In this document: piece by piece, positions 7,609 to 8,793 of the stretch
Layout of the letters: the number at the start of each line of letters is the position of its first letter
Position numbering within the stretch: position 1 is the stretch's first letter
DNA from: Alcaligenaceae bacterium UBA6179
Lineage (GTDB): Bacteria > Pseudomonadota > Gammaproteobacteria > Burkholderiales > Burkholderiaceae_B
Length of the DNA stretch: 8,793 nucleotides
NCBI GenBank assembly: GCA_002422175.1
Contig: DITR01000097.1
Coordinates: forward strand, 1-8,793
Direction of reading: 5' to 3'
Notes under the pieces: model-generated
Databases searched by the model: none
What the model was told of the DNA's origin: nothing
The model's input: the letters and a program-made list of their open reading frames with translations, nothing else
Program-made: the position numbers and the translations under genes

Positions 7609-8793
7609 TTACAGAGAACGAGCAACCTCTTTAATTTCGAAGACTTCAAGTTGATCGCCTACTTTCATATCATTATTGCCTTTCAGTGTAATGCCACAAT
7701 CAAAACCGGCTTTCACTTCTCGGGCATCGTCTTTAAAGCGTCGTAAAGAATCAATATGACCTGTCCAGGTAACGACGTTATCACGCAGCAATCGAACTTG
7801 AGCATCGCGACGAACCAGACCTTCAAGCACCATACAACCCGCTACAGTACCAATTCGTGAAATGGTATAGACTTCACGAATATCAACTAAGCCAAGCGTT
7901 TCTTCACGTCGCTCTGGGGTAAGCATGCCAGACATTGCTGCTTTGACTTCATCAACTGCGTCATAAATAATGTTGTAGTAACGAATATCAACACCATTAG
8001 ATTCAGCTAATTTACGTGTAGCCTGATCGGCGCGCACATTAAAGCCGATGACCACTGCACCCGCTGCAATCGCTAAGTTAACGTCACTTTCAGAAATACC
8101 ACCCACGGCTGCATGTACAACTTGAACACGAACCTCGTCTGTTGAAAGCTTAAGCATCGCAGCGACCAATGCTTCTTGCGAACCTTGAACATCAGTCTTA
8201 ACGATAAGTTGAAGCGTTTGTGAACCTTCAACCAACGGATCAAACATACCCTCAAGCTTAGCGGCCTGTTGACGCGCTAACTTAACGTCACGGAATTTGC
8301 CTTGACGGAACAATGCAATTTCTCGTGCTTTGCGTTCGTCAACCATACACATGATTTCATCGCCTGCAGCTGGCACTTCTGTCAAGCCTTGAATTTCAAC
8401 CGGAATTGAAGGACCTGCACTTTGGATCGGCTTACCATTTTCATCAAGCATGGCACGAACACGGCCATAACTTGAACCAGCCAGCACAACATCACCCCGA
8501 TTCAAGGTGCCGCTTTGCACCAAGATCGTTGCGACTGGGCCTCGACCTTTGTCGAGGCGGGCTTCGATGACGATGCCCTTGGCATTGGCGACCACCGGGG
8601 CCTTGAGTTCCAGCACCTCGGCCTGCAGCAGCACCTGCTCGAGCAGGGTGTCGATGCCCGTGCCCATCTTGGCCGACACGCCGACGAAGGGCGCGTCGCC
8701 GCCGAATTCCTCGGGCACCACGCCTTCGGCCACCAGTTCGCTGCGCACGCGCTCGATGTTGGCGTCGTGCTTGTCGATCTTGTTGACCGCCAC
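7609..8793 (-). CDS. infB: Translation initiation factor IF-2, partial (N-terminus off right edge)
   Basis: GTPase that brings initiator fMet-tRNA to the 30S subunit and promotes subunit joining. The 394 visible residues are the C-terminal part of a protein usually ~850-950 long. They begin at the G4 motif VAVNKIDK, so the GTG at the right edge is an internal valine codon and not a start. Next come the G5 motif VSAKMGTGI, domain II (DKGRGPVATILVQSGTL, YGRVRAM, AGPSIPVEIQGL), domain III (VKTDVQGSQEAL, GGISESDVNLA, GFNVRAD), the connecting helix (YDAVDEVKAAMSGML) and the fMet-tRNA-binding C2 domain (GCMVLEGLVRR, LRDNVV, SLRRFKDDAREVKAGFDCGI), ending in EVFEIKEVARSL. It is the most upstream visible gene of the cluster. 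The first 81 visible codons (8551-8793) have a quite different, G+C-rich base composition from the rest. Confidence 0.97.
   Translation of the reverse strand: MAVNKIDKHDANIERVRSELVAEGVVPEEFGGDAPFVGVSAKMGTGIDTLLEQVLLQAEVLELKAPVVANAKGIVIEARLDKGRGPVATILVQSGTLNRGDVVLAGSSYGRVRAMLDENGKPIQSAGPSIPVEIQGLTEVPAAGDEIMCMVDERKAREIALFRQGKFRDVKLARQQAAKLEGMFDPLVEGSQTLQLIVKTDVQGSQEALVAAMLKLSTDEVRVQVVHAAVGGISESDVNLAIAAGAVVIGFNVRADQATRKLAESNGVDIRYYNIIYDAVDEVKAAMSGMLTPERREETLGLVDIREVYTISRIGTVAGCMVLEGLVRRDAQVRLLRDNVVTWTGHIDSLRRFKDDAREVKAGFDCGITLKGNNDMKVGDQLEVFEIKEVARSL
8551..8793. other. High-G+C segment with a sharp composition boundary inside infB
   Basis: By hand count 163 of 243 bases are G or C (about 67%), against 120 of 243 (about 49%) in the next segment leftward (8308-8550). 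In the right segment about 75 of 81 infB codons end in G or C. From the AAA-GGT-CGA codons onward, A/T-ending codons become common again. The frame continues unbroken, and the boundary falls in the strongly conserved EARLDKGRGPVA stretch of IF2 domain II. Either the contig end is chimeric or this is a recombination junction. Confidence 0.75.

Noticed and set aside
8791..8793. GTG at the right edge as a possible start codon of infB
   Set aside because: It encodes the valine of VAVNKIDK, the G4 motif inside the IF2 GTPase domain. The gene continues beyond the window.

Overview
The window is ordinary chromosomal housekeeping DNA, most likely from a betaproteobacterium of the order Burkholderiales with a moderately low G+C genome (roughly 45-50% over most of the window by eye). 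The evidence is the gene order infB-rbfA-truB-typA, in place of the infB-rbfA-truB-rpsO-pnp order of enterobacteria, and the beta-like flavour of the PolA, TruB, RbfA and IF2 sequences. The genus cannot be fixed from the sequence alone. Low-G+C Alcaligenaceae-like or Polynucleobacter-like lineages are possible.

Left block (1-2281, minus strand): the first 760 codons of polA (DNA polymerase I), with the C-terminal part of the polymerase domain lost off the left edge. Its start codon shares two bases with the start codon of a divergent plus-strand gene for a LOG-family nucleotide phosphoribohydrolase-like protein (2280-2960). That gene is followed after 12 bases by a succinate-semialdehyde dehydrogenase gene of the GabD type (2973-4457). 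With no intergenic space between polA and the LOG gene, each promoter must lie inside the other's coding sequence, and a plausible polA promoter is visible inside the LOG gene.

Middle (4458-4565): a 108-base gap between converging gabD and typA. It holds a long, nearly perfect hairpin and a second short hairpin, which together probably form a bidirectional transcription end.

Right block (4566-8793, minus strand): a translation and ribosome-biogenesis operon read from right to left: infB (IF2, N-terminus off the right edge), rbfA, truB and typA, with gaps of 14, 27 and 17 bases. IF2 starts translation, RbfA matures the 30S subunit, TruB makes pseudouridine 55 in tRNA, and TypA/BipA is a ribosome-associated GTPase. 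TruB is short and appears to lack the usual C-terminal domain.

The most striking anomaly is in infB. From about 8550 to the right edge the DNA switches abruptly from about 49% G+C to about 67% G+C, with nearly all third codon positions G or C, while the reading frame and protein homology continue unbroken. This points to a chimeric contig end or a recombination junction in a conserved gene. I found no undescribed system, mobile element, CRISPR array, tRNA or rRNA in the window.
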